Part shown: positions 7,714-15,665 of the stretch, one piece after another
Layout: every line of letters begins with the position of its first letter
Position numbering within the stretch: position 1 is the stretch's first letter
DNA from: Ferrovibrio sp041906005
GTDB lineage: Bacteria > Pseudomonadota > Alphaproteobacteria > Ferrovibrionales > Ferrovibrionaceae
Direction: 5' to 3'
Assembly: GCF_041906005.1 (NCBI RefSeq)
Contig: NZ_JAYRJY010000001.1
Coordinates: 434,001-498,000 of the forward strand
Length of the DNA: 64,000 nucleotides
Program-made: the position numbers and the translations under genes
Notes under the pieces: generated by a model
Seen by the model: the letters and a program-made list of their open reading frames with translations, nothing else
Told to the model about the DNA's origin: nothing
Databases searched by the model: none

Positions 7714-9516
7714 ATGCACGCCAAGCTTCCCACCGCCCCGGCCGCCGCCCAGCCACCTGCTGCTGCACCGGCCGCCCCCTGCCCGCCCGAGGCCGAGGAT
7801 GGTGCCGCTTTGCCGCTCGACCGGCTGGTGAATGCCACGCTGGCGAAGATGTCGCTCGGCATCTCGCCGCTGGCCCTGCCGGCGGCCTATCTGGACTGGG
7901 CGATGCACCTGGCGCTCTCGCCCGGCAAGCAGGCCGAGCTGGGGCACAAGGCGCTGCGCAAGATGTTGCGCTTCGCCCTTTATGCCAACAGCGGCATGGG
8001 CCAGGACCAGAGCGAAACCTGCATCAAGCCGTTGCCGCAGGATCGCCGCTTCGCCGATCCGGCCTGGCAGAAACCGCCCTTCAACTTCATCTACCAGTCC
8101 TTCCTGCTGGCCCAGCAATGGCTGCACAACGCCACCACCGGCGTGCGCGGCGTGTCGAAGCACCATGAGCAGGTGGTCGAATTCGCCACGCGCCAGATCT
8201 TCGATATCTTCTCGCCCAGCAACAATCTGCTGACCAATCCGGTGGCCCTGCAGCGCACGATCAACGAAGGCGGCATGAACCTGGTGCGCGGCTTCGGCAA
8301 CTTCGTCGAGGACCTGCAGCGCAACCTGGCCGGCAAGCCGCCGGTGGGCGCGGAGGATTTTCGCGTGGGCGAGACCGTGGCGGTCACACCGGGCCAGGTG
8401 GTGTTCCGCAACCGCCTCATAGAAGTGATCCAGTATGCGCCAAGCACAGATACAGTACAGGCCGAGCCGGTGCTGCTGGTGCCGGCCTGGATCATGAAAT
8501 ACTACATCCTTGATTTGTCGGCGCGGAATTCGATGGTGCGCCATCTGGTCGAGCGCGGCCATACCGTGTTCATGATCTCGTGGAAGAACCCGGGCTACGA
8601 CGACCGCGAGCTGGGTTTCGACGATTACCGCAAACTGGGCGTGATGGCGGCGCTGGACGCCGTATCGGCGATCTGCCCGGAACGGAAGATCCACGGCGTG
8701 GGTTATTGCCTGGGCGGCACGCTGCTGTCTGTGGCCGCCGCCGCCATGGCGCGCGACGGCGACGAGCGCCTGGCCAGCCTGACCCTGCTGGCGGCGCAGA
8801 CCGATTTCTCGGAAGCCGGCGAACTGACGCTGTTCATCGACGAGAACCAGGTGACCTTCCTGGAAGACATGATGTGGCAGCAGGGTTATCTGGATACCAA
8901 GCAGATGGCCGGCGCCTTCCAGTTGCTGCGCTCCAACGACCTGATCTGGTCGCAGATGATGCACGACTATATCGTGGGCGAACGCAGCGGCATGATCGAT
9001 CTGATGGCCTGGAACGCCGACCAGACCCGCATGCCCTATCGCATGCACAGCGAATACCTGCGCGGATTGTTCCTCAACAACGATTTCGCGGAAGGGCGGA
9101 TGCAGGTGGATGGCCGCGCGGTGGCGCTGACCGATATCCGCGTGCCGGTTTTCGCCGTGGGCACCGAGTTCGACCATGTCGCGCCCTGGCATTCGGTGTT
9201 CAAGATCGTGCGCCTGGCCGATACCGACGTGACCTTCCTGCTCACCTCGGGCGGTCACAATGCCGGCATCGTCAGCGAGCCGGGCAAGAACAACCGGCAT
9301 TACCGGCTGGCCCATCACCCCGAACATGCGCCTTATGTGGACCCCGACCGCTGGCTGGCCGATACGCCGGCGCAATCCGGTTCGTGGTGGCCGGCCTGGT
9401 TCGACTGGCTGGCCCAGCACAGCAGCGCCCGCGTCGCGCCGCCAGAGATGGGCAATGCGGCCGCCGGCTACAAAGCCCTGGAGCCGGCACCCGGTTCTTA
9501 CGTGCGCCAGCCCTGA
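7714..9516 (+). CDS. phaC: Class I/II poly(3-hydroxyalkanoate) synthase
   Basis: Polymerises 3-hydroxyacyl-CoA into storage polyester at the granule surface. The lipase-like box is GYCLGG with the nucleophile Cys332; the matching acid and base are Asp487 (EFDHVAPW) and His515 (GGHNAG). The N-terminal PhaC_N region (about 70-250) is intact and total length is 600 aa from the ATG at 7714. The frame also opens at a TTG at 7675, which I reject because the ATG is the first ordinary start. The first 35 residues are an Ala/Pro-rich tail. No phaA, phaB or phasin gene is near, so the monomer supply is elsewhere; the divergent acyl-CoA ligase may be linked. It ends 4 bases from the convergent cupin gene. 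Confidence 0.95.
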   Translation: MHAKLPTAPAAAQPPAAAPAAPCPPEAEDGAALPLDRLVNATLAKMSLGISPLALPAAYLDWAMHLALSPGKQAELGHKALRKMLRFALYANSGMGQDQSETCIKPLPQDRRFADPAWQKPPFNFIYQSFLLAQQWLHNATTGVRGVSKHHEQVVEFATRQIFDIFSPSNNLLTNPVALQRTINEGGMNLVRGFGNFVEDLQRNLAGKPPVGAEDFRVGETVAVTPGQVVFRNRLIEVIQYAPSTDTVQAEPVLLVPAWIMKYYILDLSARNSMVRHLVERGHTVFMISWKNPGYDDRELGFDDYRKLGVMAALDAVSAICPERKIHGVGYCLGGTLLSVAAAAMARDGDERLASLTLLAAQTDFSEAGELTLFIDENQVTFLEDMMWQQGYLDTKQMAGAFQLLRSNDLIWSQMMHDYIVGERSGMIDLMAWNADQTRMPYRMHSEYLRGLFLNNDFAEGRMQVDGRAVALTDIRVPVFAVGTEFDHVAPWHSVFKIVRLADTDVTFLLTSGGHNAGIVSEPGKNNRHYRLAHHPEHAPYVDPDRWLADTPAQSGSWWPAWFDWLAQHSSARVAPPEMGNAAAGYKALEPAPGSYVRQP

Positions 9517-9520
9517 GGCT

Positions 9521-10054
9521 TCAGCGATACAGCGTGTTGATGTAATCGGCGCCAAGGCCGATCTTGTCGTAATGCGCCTTGCACATGGCGATATACTGGT
9601 GCACGTCGAAATACCCGTTCGGCTCGCCGGCTTCGTCCAGCCAGATCAGCGGCCCGGTGACGATGAAGAACACCTTCATCGGGTCCTTGTGCTCGTAAGC
9701 CACCAGGGTATGGCCCTCGCCCGGCGTCTCGTAGACGAAATCGCCGGCTGTCGCCGTCCAGTCATGCTCCAGATAGCCCCATTTGCCCGAGATGGTGTAG
9801 GCGAATACCTCATGGGGATGATAATGCCGGTTCACCAGCCCGGCGCTTTTCGCCATCAGGATGTCGCACCACTTGTTCTGCGACGGCGAAATCCATAACG
9901 GCCGTGACGATACCGTGTCGGTGAAGGGCACATACAGCTTCTCGTCATCCGTCGGCGCGTTGGCGATATAGGCTTCGGGCAGCGCATCGGGCTGGAACAC
10001 CTTGGCTATGGGCTTGAGGTCTTTCCAGAATTCGGTGGTGGCGCGTTCGGGCAT
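9521..10054 (-). CDS. Cupin of the 2,4'-dihydroxyacetophenone dioxygenase (DAD) family
   Basis: Single-domain cupin related to the iron enzyme that cleaves 2,4'-dihydroxyacetophenone to 4-hydroxybenzoate and formate. The metal-binding motif is visible as H77-x-H79 in NRHYHPHEVF, with a third histidine candidate at H115 (GEGHTL). At 177 residues the length matches the family. It is the last gene of the livKHMGF-aldehyde dehydrogenase-SDR operon, with GGAGGAACCCC before the ATG, and its context favours a role in breaking down an aromatic ketone or related carbonyl. The family is broad, so the real substrate is open. Confidence 0.8.
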   Translation of the reverse strand: MPERATTEFWKDLKPIAKVFQPDALPEAYIANAPTDDEKLYVPFTDTVSSRPLWISPSQNKWCDILMAKSAGLVNRHYHPHEVFAYTISGKWGYLEHDWTATAGDFVYETPGEGHTLVAYEHKDPMKVFFIVTGPLIWLDEAGEPNGYFDVHQYIAMCKAHYDKIGLGADYINTLYR

Positions 10055-10086
10055 GGGGTTCCTCCAATTATTTTGGCGGTCGTTTC

Positions 10087-10851
10087 TCAGATATGCATGC
10101 CGCCATCGGCCATGAAGACGCTGCCGGTGGAGAAGCTGCTCTGGTCGCTGGCCAGAAACAGCACCGACCGCGCGACTTCCTCAGGCCGGGCATGGCGGCC
10201 GAGCGGGATGATGGAATCGAGCAGCTTGGTGGCATCGCGGCCGATGGCGGCCGAAAGCCCCGTCTCGATCTCCTTCTGGAAGCCGTTGTCGATCGGCCCC
10301 GGCGCGATCACGTTGACACGGATGCCGCGCGGTGCGGCCTCTTTCGCCGCCGTGCGCATCAGGCCGATCACGGCATGCTTGGAGGTGGCATAGGCGCAGA
10401 TGCCGGGATCGCTGGTCACGCCCACCACGCTGGAGGTGATGATGATGCTGCCGCCTTTCGCCATCCTGGGCAGGCCATATTTGCAGGCCAGGAAGGATGC
10501 GCGCACATTCACGGCCATCACCGCATCGAATACATCTTCCGGATATTCGGTGATCGGGCTGATCACGCCGCTGATCCCAGCATTGGAGAACAGCACGTCG
10601 ATGCGGCCCCATTGCGCCATGGTGGCATCGATATAGCCGCGCGTGGCCGCCGCGTCGGCCACGTCGGCGGCGAACACCGCCACGCGGTCGGCCGGCGCGT
10701 TCAGCTCACGCCGCGCGGCTTCCAGCTCATCCTGCTTCAGGTCCACCAGCATGACGCGTCCGCCCTCGTGCAGGAAGGCGGCGGCGCTGGCCAGCCCAAG
10801 ACTGCCGGCCGCGCCGGTGACGATGCAGACCCTGCCCTCCAGCAATGCCAT
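10087..10851 (-). CDS. Short-chain dehydrogenase/reductase
   Basis: Classical SDR of 254 residues. It has the cofactor motif TGAAGSLGLASA (about 12-23), an acidic residue after strand 2 (MLVDLKQ) that favours NAD(H), NAG in FSNAGISG, the catalytic serine in IITSSVVG and the YATSK pair (Tyr and Lys). C-terminal SSFSTGSVFMADGG is usual. A CGGAGGCGTC ribosome-binding site precedes the ATG. It lies between the aldehyde dehydrogenase and the DAD-type cupin in one operon, so it probably oxidises an alcohol or reduces a ketone in the same pathway. Confidence 0.9.
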   Translation of the reverse strand: MALLEGRVCIVTGAAGSLGLASAAAFLHEGGRVMLVDLKQDELEAARRELNAPADRVAVFAADVADAAATRGYIDATMAQWGRIDVLFSNAGISGVISPITEYPEDVFDAVMAVNVRASFLACKYGLPRMAKGGSIIITSSVVGVTSDPGICAYATSKHAVIGLMRTAAKEAAPRGIRVNVIAPGPIDNGFQKEIETGLSAAIGRDATKLLDSIIPLGRHARPEEVARSVLFLASDQSSFSTGSVFMADGGMHI

Positions 10852-10862
10852 GACGCCTCCGC

Positions 10863-12314
10863 TCAGATCGGGTAATGGCCAGGCTGGGTCTCAATGGTGA
10901 TCCAGCGCAGTTCGGTGAATTCCTCGATGCCGGCCTTGCCGCCGAAGCGGCCGTAACCGGACGCCTTGGTGCCGCCGAAGGGCATCTGCGCCTCGTCATG
11001 CACGGTGGGGCCGTTGATGTGGCAGATGCCGCTTTCGATGCGGCGCGCCACGCCCATGGCGCGCGGGATGTCGCGGCTGAACACGGCGGCGGCCAGGCCG
11101 TATTCGGTATCGTTGGCGATGCGGATGGCATCTTCCTCGTCGCGCGCCCGCACCACGCAGGTGACCGGACCGAAGGATTCCTCGTGATAGATATTCATGT
11201 CGGGCGTGACGTGATCGAGCACGCTGGCCGACATGATGGCGCCATCGGCCTTGCCGCCGGCCACCAGCCTGGCGCCCTTGGCCACCGCGTCGTCGATCAG
11301 ATGCACCACCTTCTCGGCCGCCTCGCGGCTGACCACGGCGCCCAGCGGCGTGTTGCCCTGGCGCGGATCGCCGGCCACCAGCGTCTGCGCCTTGGCGGCG
11401 AATTTGGCGACGAAGGCATCGCCGACCTTCTGGTCCACCACGATGCGCTCGGTGGACATACATATCTGGCCCTGGTTCATGAAGGCGCCGAAGGCGGCGG
11501 CCTTCACGGCCTCGTCCAGGTCGGCATCCTCCAGCACCAGGAACGGCGCCTTGCCGCCCAGTTCCAGCAGCACCGGCTTGAGATACCGCGCCGCCGTCTC
11601 GGCGATGATGCGGCCCACTTTCGTGGAGCCGGTGAAGTTGATGCGCCGCACCGCCGGATGGGCGATCAGGGCCTCCACCACTTTCGCGGCATCGGCCGGC
11701 GCATTGGTCACCACATTCACCACGCCGGGCGGCAGGCCGGCATCGGCCAGCGCTTCGGCGATCAGGCGATGGGTGCCGGGGCAGATCTCGGACGCCTTCA
11801 GCACCACGGTGTTGCCGCAGGCCAGCGGCATCGCCAGCGCGCGGGTGGCGAGGATCACCGGTGCGTTCCAGGGCGCGATGCCGAGGATGACGCCGACCGG
11901 CTGGCGCACCGCCATCGCCACGCAGCCCGGTTTGTCAGAGGGAATCACCTCGCCGCCGATCTGGGTGGTCATCGCCGCCGCCTCGCGCAGCATGCCCGAG
12001 GCCAGATGCACGTTGAAGCCGGCCCAGGCCGCCGTCGCCCCGGTTTCCTCGGCCATGCGGGCGATGAAATCCTTGGCCCGCGCCGCCAGCGCGTCGGCCG
12101 CCTTCAGCAGATGGGCGCGCCGCGCATTCGGCCCCAGCGCCGACCAGGCGGGAAAGGCCTTGGCCGCCGCCTCGGCGGCCTTGATCGCATCGGATACGTC
12201 GGCGGCCGCCGCGCGGCTGGCCACGGCGCCCGTCAGCGGGTTGTGGCGCTCGAAGGTACGGCCGCCGACGGCCGCGACATTCTTGCCGTCAATCAGCAGA
12301 TCGATGGTGAACAT
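10863..12314 (-). CDS. Aldehyde dehydrogenase (vanillin/salicylaldehyde dehydrogenase-like)
   Basis: NAD(P)-dependent oxidation of an aldehyde to an acid. The oxyanion asparagine is in APWNAPVI, the general-base glutamate in LLELGGKAPF, and the nucleophilic cysteine in MNQGQICMSTERI, a set close to vanillin and salicylaldehyde dehydrogenases. I start it at the ATG at 12314 (483 aa), which has AAGGGAGAGCAAGC upstream; the frame runs on to 12404 but would enter the upstream ABC gene. It follows livF by 19 bases and precedes an SDR by 11. With the transporter this suggests import and oxidation of an aromatic aldehyde precursor. Confidence 0.92.
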   Translation of the reverse strand: MFTIDLLIDGKNVAAVGGRTFERHNPLTGAVASRAAAADVSDAIKAAEAAAKAFPAWSALGPNARRAHLLKAADALAARAKDFIARMAEETGATAAWAGFNVHLASGMLREAAAMTTQIGGEVIPSDKPGCVAMAVRQPVGVILGIAPWNAPVILATRALAMPLACGNTVVLKASEICPGTHRLIAEALADAGLPPGVVNVVTNAPADAAKVVEALIAHPAVRRINFTGSTKVGRIIAETAARYLKPVLLELGGKAPFLVLEDADLDEAVKAAAFGAFMNQGQICMSTERIVVDQKVGDAFVAKFAAKAQTLVAGDPRQGNTPLGAVVSREAAEKVVHLIDDAVAKGARLVAGGKADGAIMSASVLDHVTPDMNIYHEESFGPVTCVVRARDEEDAIRIANDTEYGLAAAVFSRDIPRAMGVARRIESGICHINGPTVHDEAQMPFGGTKASGYGRFGGKAGIEEFTELRWITIETQPGHYPI

Positions 12315-12333
12315 GCTTGCTCTCCCTTGGTCT

Positions 12334-13056
12334 TCAATGTGTGCCTGCGGCGACACCCAGATAGGCGCGCTGCACCGCCGGATCGTCACGCAGTGCGGCA
12401 GCATTGCCCTGCCCCACGATGCGTCCGTTCTCGATCAGGTAGCCCCGGTCGGCGATGGCGAGGCTGCGTTTGGCATTCTGCTCGACCAGCAGCACGCCGA
12501 TGCCGGCCTCGCGTACCTTTTCCAGGGCACCGAACAACTCGCCGCACATCAGCGGCGACAGGCCCAGCGACGGCTCGTCCAGCAGCAGAATGTCGGGCGC
12601 CGACATCAGGGCACGGCCGATGGCCACCATCTGCTGCTCGCCGCCGCTCATGGTCCGGGCGGCCTGGTTCATGCGCTCGGCCAGGCGGGGAAACAGCGTC
12701 AGCACGCCCTGCAGGTTCTCACTCTCCTTGGTGCGTGCGCGCTTGGCGAAGGCACCGAGCTGCAAGTTCTCGCGCACGGTCAGCTCGCCGAAGATGCCGC
12801 GGCCCTCGGGCACCAGCGCCAGTCCGGCCTCGACGATCTGGTGCGCGCCCAGCCGGCGCAGATTCTGCCCGGCCAGCGTGATGCGGGTATCGGCCGCCGT
12901 CGGCTGCAGGCCGCCGATTGCCCGCAGCAGCGAGGTCTTGCCGCTGCCATTGGCGCCGAGGATCACGACAATCTCGCGCGCACCAACATTGAGGCCCACG
13001 TTATCGAGGGCGCGGTGCTTGCCGTAGGACACCGAGAGGCTGGCGATCTCAAGCAT
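12334..13056 (-). CDS. livF: Branched-chain amino acid-type ABC transporter ATPase LivF
   Basis: Cytoplasmic ATPase subunit, second of the two typical of HAAT importers. Walker A is GANGSGKTS, the signature is MSGGEQQMVAIGRAL, Walker B is ILLLDEPSLGLSP, and the H-loop position carries VEQN as usual for LivF. I choose the ATG at 13056 (240 aa): the livG stop codon lies inside its first codons, and GGGGG stands at proper distance, whereas the ATG at 13062 sits directly against it. The Liv call is structural: substrates of such importers include amino acids, amides, urea and aromatic acids. Confidence 0.94.
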   Translation of the reverse strand: MLEIASLSVSYGKHRALDNVGLNVGAREIVVILGANGSGKTSLLRAIGGLQPTAADTRITLAGQNLRRLGAHQIVEAGLALVPEGRGIFGELTVRENLQLGAFAKRARTKESENLQGVLTLFPRLAERMNQAARTMSGGEQQMVAIGRALMSAPDILLLDEPSLGLSPLMCGELFGALEKVREAGIGVLLVEQNAKRSLAIADRGYLIENGRIVGQGNAAALRDDPAVQRAYLGVAAGTH

Positions 13057-13783
13057 CGGCATCCCCCAGATAGGCACGCACGACTTCCGGATCGGCCAGC
13101 ACGGCGGAGGGCCTGCCATCGGCGATCTTGCGCCCGGCATTCATCACCACGCAGCGGTCGCAGAGCGAACGGATAGCATCCATCACATGCTCGACCATCA
13201 GGATGGCGATGCCTTCGGAACGCAGCGAGCGGATCAGGTCGATGCCCTGCAGCAGTTCGGTGGGATTGAGCCCGGCCAGCCATTCATCCAGCAGCAGAAG
13301 CTGCGGCTTCAGCGCCAGCGCTCGCGCCAGTTCCAAGCGCTTCTGGTCGATATAGGTGAGTTCGGTCGTCATCGTCTCGGCGCGGCCGGCCAGACCGACC
13401 CGGACCAGGATATCCCCGGCCTCGCGGGCGGCGGCATTCCCCCACAGATGCCGGGTGCCGAACGCGAGGCCGGCCAGCACATTCTCGCGGCACGACAGGG
13501 AGGCGAGCACGCGGACGAGCTGGAAGGTGCGGGCGACGCCCAGGCGGGCGATCCGGTGCGGGGCCAGGCCATGGATCGCCGCGCCGCGCAACTGGATCGT
13601 GCCGTCATTGGGTGCGAGCGCGCCCGAGATCATGTTCAGCACCGTGGTCTTGCCCGAGCCGTTCGGCCCGAGCAGGCCGAGTATCTCGCCGTCGTTCACC
13701 GTGAATTCCACGCCATCGACGGCAACGAGACCGCCAAAGCGGCGGGTGAGGCCGGAAACCTGCAGTAGCGGCTGCGCGCTCAT
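13049..13783 (-). CDS. livG: Branched-chain amino acid-type ABC transporter ATPase LivG
   Basis: First ATPase of the importer, 244 residues. Walker A GPNGSGKTT, the LivG-type FQLVRVLASLSCRENVLAG region, a signature region that reads TYIDQKRLELARAL instead of a strict LSGGQ, Walker B LLLLDEWLAGLNP and H-loop VEHVMDA. In Walker B the usual DEP is DEW. The lack of both LSGGQ and DEP is a departure from typical LivG and may mark a subfamily that still works with an intact LivF partner. It overlaps livM by four bases (ATGA) and livF at its 3' end. Confidence 0.93.
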   Translation of the reverse strand: MSAQPLLQVSGLTRRFGGLVAVDGVEFTVNDGEILGLLGPNGSGKTTVLNMISGALAPNDGTIQLRGAAIHGLAPHRIARLGVARTFQLVRVLASLSCRENVLAGLAFGTRHLWGNAAAREAGDILVRVGLAGRAETMTTELTYIDQKRLELARALALKPQLLLLDEWLAGLNPTELLQGIDLIRSLRSEGIAILMVEHVMDAIRSLCDRCVVMNAGRKIADGRPSAVLADPEVVRAYLGDADA

Positions 13784-14721
13784 GGCCGCTTCTCCCCGCC
13801 GAAACCTCGTATGGCGCCGCGTCCCTGCTCCAGCAGGCCGACGATGCCGCGCGGGATGGCGTACACGATCAGCATGAAGGCCAGACCGATCAGGATGCTG
13901 AAATGGTTCGGGAAGTTGGCGAGCAGGTATTCGAACAGCAGCGCCAGCGGCACCACGCCCAGTACCGGGCCATAGAGGCGGTGCACGCCGCCCAGCAGGG
14001 CCATGATCAGCACCTGGAACGATGTGACCGGGTTGAAGGCGATAGCCGGATCGATATAGGTCCAGCGTGGCGCCATCACCGCGCCAGAGAGCGTCATGAA
14101 CACGGCGCTGAGGGCGAACAACGCCACCTTGGCCGTGGTGGTGTTGATGCCGACATGGCGCGCCACGGTTTCGTCGTCGCCGATCACCCGCAGCGCCAGG
14201 CCCAGCCGCGACCGCCGGATCAGGATGCCGCAGAGGAAAACCAGCACGGCCAGACCGAGAAGCTGCCAGTAGATCTGCTCGGTGGTGATGTCGATGAACA
14301 CATACCGCCCGAGGGTGCGGGTGATGTTGACCTCGTACCAGGTCACCAGCTGGCGGATCAGTTCCGCCAACCCAAAGGTGAAGATGACAAAATACACGCC
14401 CGAAAGGCGCAAAGTGGACAGACCGACCACCAGCGCGACGACCAGGCCGATGACCAACGCGATCAGCAGCACCAACGGCCAGGCGAGTACCTCGCCGAAC
14501 ACCGCCACCGTATAGGCGCCGATGCCGAAAAAGGCGACGGTGGCGAGCGAGACATAGCGCGTGGGACCAGAGAACAATGCCCAGGCGGTGGCCAGCACGG
14601 CGTAGTTCAGGATGCCGATCGCCAGCGACAGGCCATAGCCATCGGCAAAAAACGGCACCGCAGCCAATACGGTGACCGCGATCAGGGCCAGCGGCATACC
14701 CAGCAGGATCTGGCGGTTCAT
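13780..14721 (-). CDS. livM: Branched-chain amino acid-type ABC transporter permease LivM
   Basis: Inner-membrane permease with about nine to ten hydrophobic segments over 313 residues. The family block is GDDETVARHVGINTTTAKVALFALSA (seen as GDDETVARHVGIN, about 181-193), followed by SFQVLIMALLGGVHRLYGPVLG, the usual conserved loop. It overlaps livH by four bases upstream and livG by four downstream, so all four membrane/ATPase genes are translationally coupled. Confidence 0.94.
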   Translation of the reverse strand: MNRQILLGMPLALIAVTVLAAVPFFADGYGLSLAIGILNYAVLATAWALFSGPTRYVSLATVAFFGIGAYTVAVFGEVLAWPLVLLIALVIGLVVALVVGLSTLRLSGVYFVIFTFGLAELIRQLVTWYEVNITRTLGRYVFIDITTEQIYWQLLGLAVLVFLCGILIRRSRLGLALRVIGDDETVARHVGINTTTAKVALFALSAVFMTLSGAVMAPRWTYIDPAIAFNPVTSFQVLIMALLGGVHRLYGPVLGVVPLALLFEYLLANFPNHFSILIGLAFMLIVYAIPRGIVGLLEQGRGAIRGFGGEKRP

Positions 14722-15593
14722 CGGCCGTCCCCGCCGAACAGGCCCTGCGGACGCACCAGCAGGATCAGCAGGAAGATCGTGTAGGTGGCGGCCAGCGTGA
14801 GGCCGGGATCGATCCAGGTGGCCACGAAGGTCTCGGTCAGGCCCAGGATGAGTCCGGCGACCAGCGCGCCCAGCATGTTGCCCACGCCGCCCATGATCAC
14901 GACGATCAGCGCCTTCATGGTGAAGACCACGCCGATATTGGCATTAAAGGTGAGGAACATCGAGATCAGCACGCCGCTGGCTGCGATCAGGCCGCCGCCC
15001 AGCGCAAAGGCAATCGCCGCCGTGGCGCGCACGTCGATGGCGACAAGTTGCGCCGCAACGGGATCGACGGCGACGGCGCGCACCGCCGTACCGGCCCGCG
15101 TGCGGGTCAAGCCCCAGTAGAGCACCAGTCCGATCACGGCGGCGAAGGCCAGCGCCAGCAGGCGGTTGGCCGCGAGGGTGACGCCCAGCACATTCACCGG
15201 GATGGCCAGGAACGAATAGCTGTAATAGGCGCCGCCAAACAGCACGAGCATCACACCCTGCACCACGAAGAGCAGGCCGAAGGTGGCCAGGATGCTGTCG
15301 ACTTCCAGCGCGTCGCGGGTCTTCGCGCGGCGCACCAGCGGCACCAGCAGGATGCGGTAGATGGCATAGGTGATGATCATGGCGGCCGGCACGATCACGA
15401 GCATGCCGGCCAACGGCGGCAGCCCGGCGGCGGTGAAGAACCAGAAGGCCGCAAAGGCGGCGGCGATCAGCAATTCGCCATATGACAGGTTCATGATCCG
15501 CGCCACGCCATATTGCAGGGTCAGTCCCATGGCGACGAGGGCGTACATACCCCCCAGCGTGATGCCGGACAGCAACGCTTCAATGAACATCAA
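14718..15593 (-). CDS. livH: Branched-chain amino acid-type ABC transporter permease LivH
   Basis: Second inner-membrane permease, 291 residues with about eight membrane segments. It begins with the typical SGITLGGMYALVAMGLTLQYGVARIMNLSYGE (short marker: GGMYALVAMGLTLQYG) and contains the EAA-like loop GGVGNMLGALVAGLILG near the C-terminus. A strong hairpin separates it from livK upstream; the four downstream genes follow with overlaps or short gaps. Confidence 0.94.
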   Translation of the reverse strand: MMFIEALLSGITLGGMYALVAMGLTLQYGVARIMNLSYGELLIAAAFAAFWFFTAAGLPPLAGMLVIVPAAMIITYAIYRILLVPLVRRAKTRDALEVDSILATFGLLFVVQGVMLVLFGGAYYSYSFLAIPVNVLGVTLAANRLLALAFAAVIGLVLYWGLTRTRAGTAVRAVAVDPVAAQLVAIDVRATAAIAFALGGGLIAASGVLISMFLTFNANIGVVFTMKALIVVIMGGVGNMLGALVAGLILGLTETFVATWIDPGLTLAATYTIFLLILLVRPQGLFGGDGR

Positions 15594-15629
15594 GCAGAAC
15601 CTTCACACACACAGACCTGACGGGCCGGC

Positions 15630-15659
15630 ATGCGGCAGGCGCTCCGGCGCCTGCCGCAT
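15630..15659 (-). other. Perfect 13-bp hairpin between livK and livH
   Basis: ATGCGGCAGGCGC and GCGCCTGCCGCAT pair around a 4-base loop, just after the livK stop and 36 bases before livH. No T-run follows. Such intercistronic stems commonly protect the abundant binding-protein mRNA or partly stop transcription, so that binding protein exceeds membrane subunits. Confidence 0.75.
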
Positions 15660-15665
15660 CTCCGC

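Noticed and set aside
7645..9555. 636-residue minus-strand open frame
   Set aside because: Antisense shadow of phaC; the plus frame holds the complete Cys-Asp-His triad.
10875..12881. 668- and 647-residue plus-strand open frames over 10.9-13.2 kb
   Set aside because: Shadows of the aldehyde dehydrogenase, livF and livG genes, which have full motifs on the minus strand.
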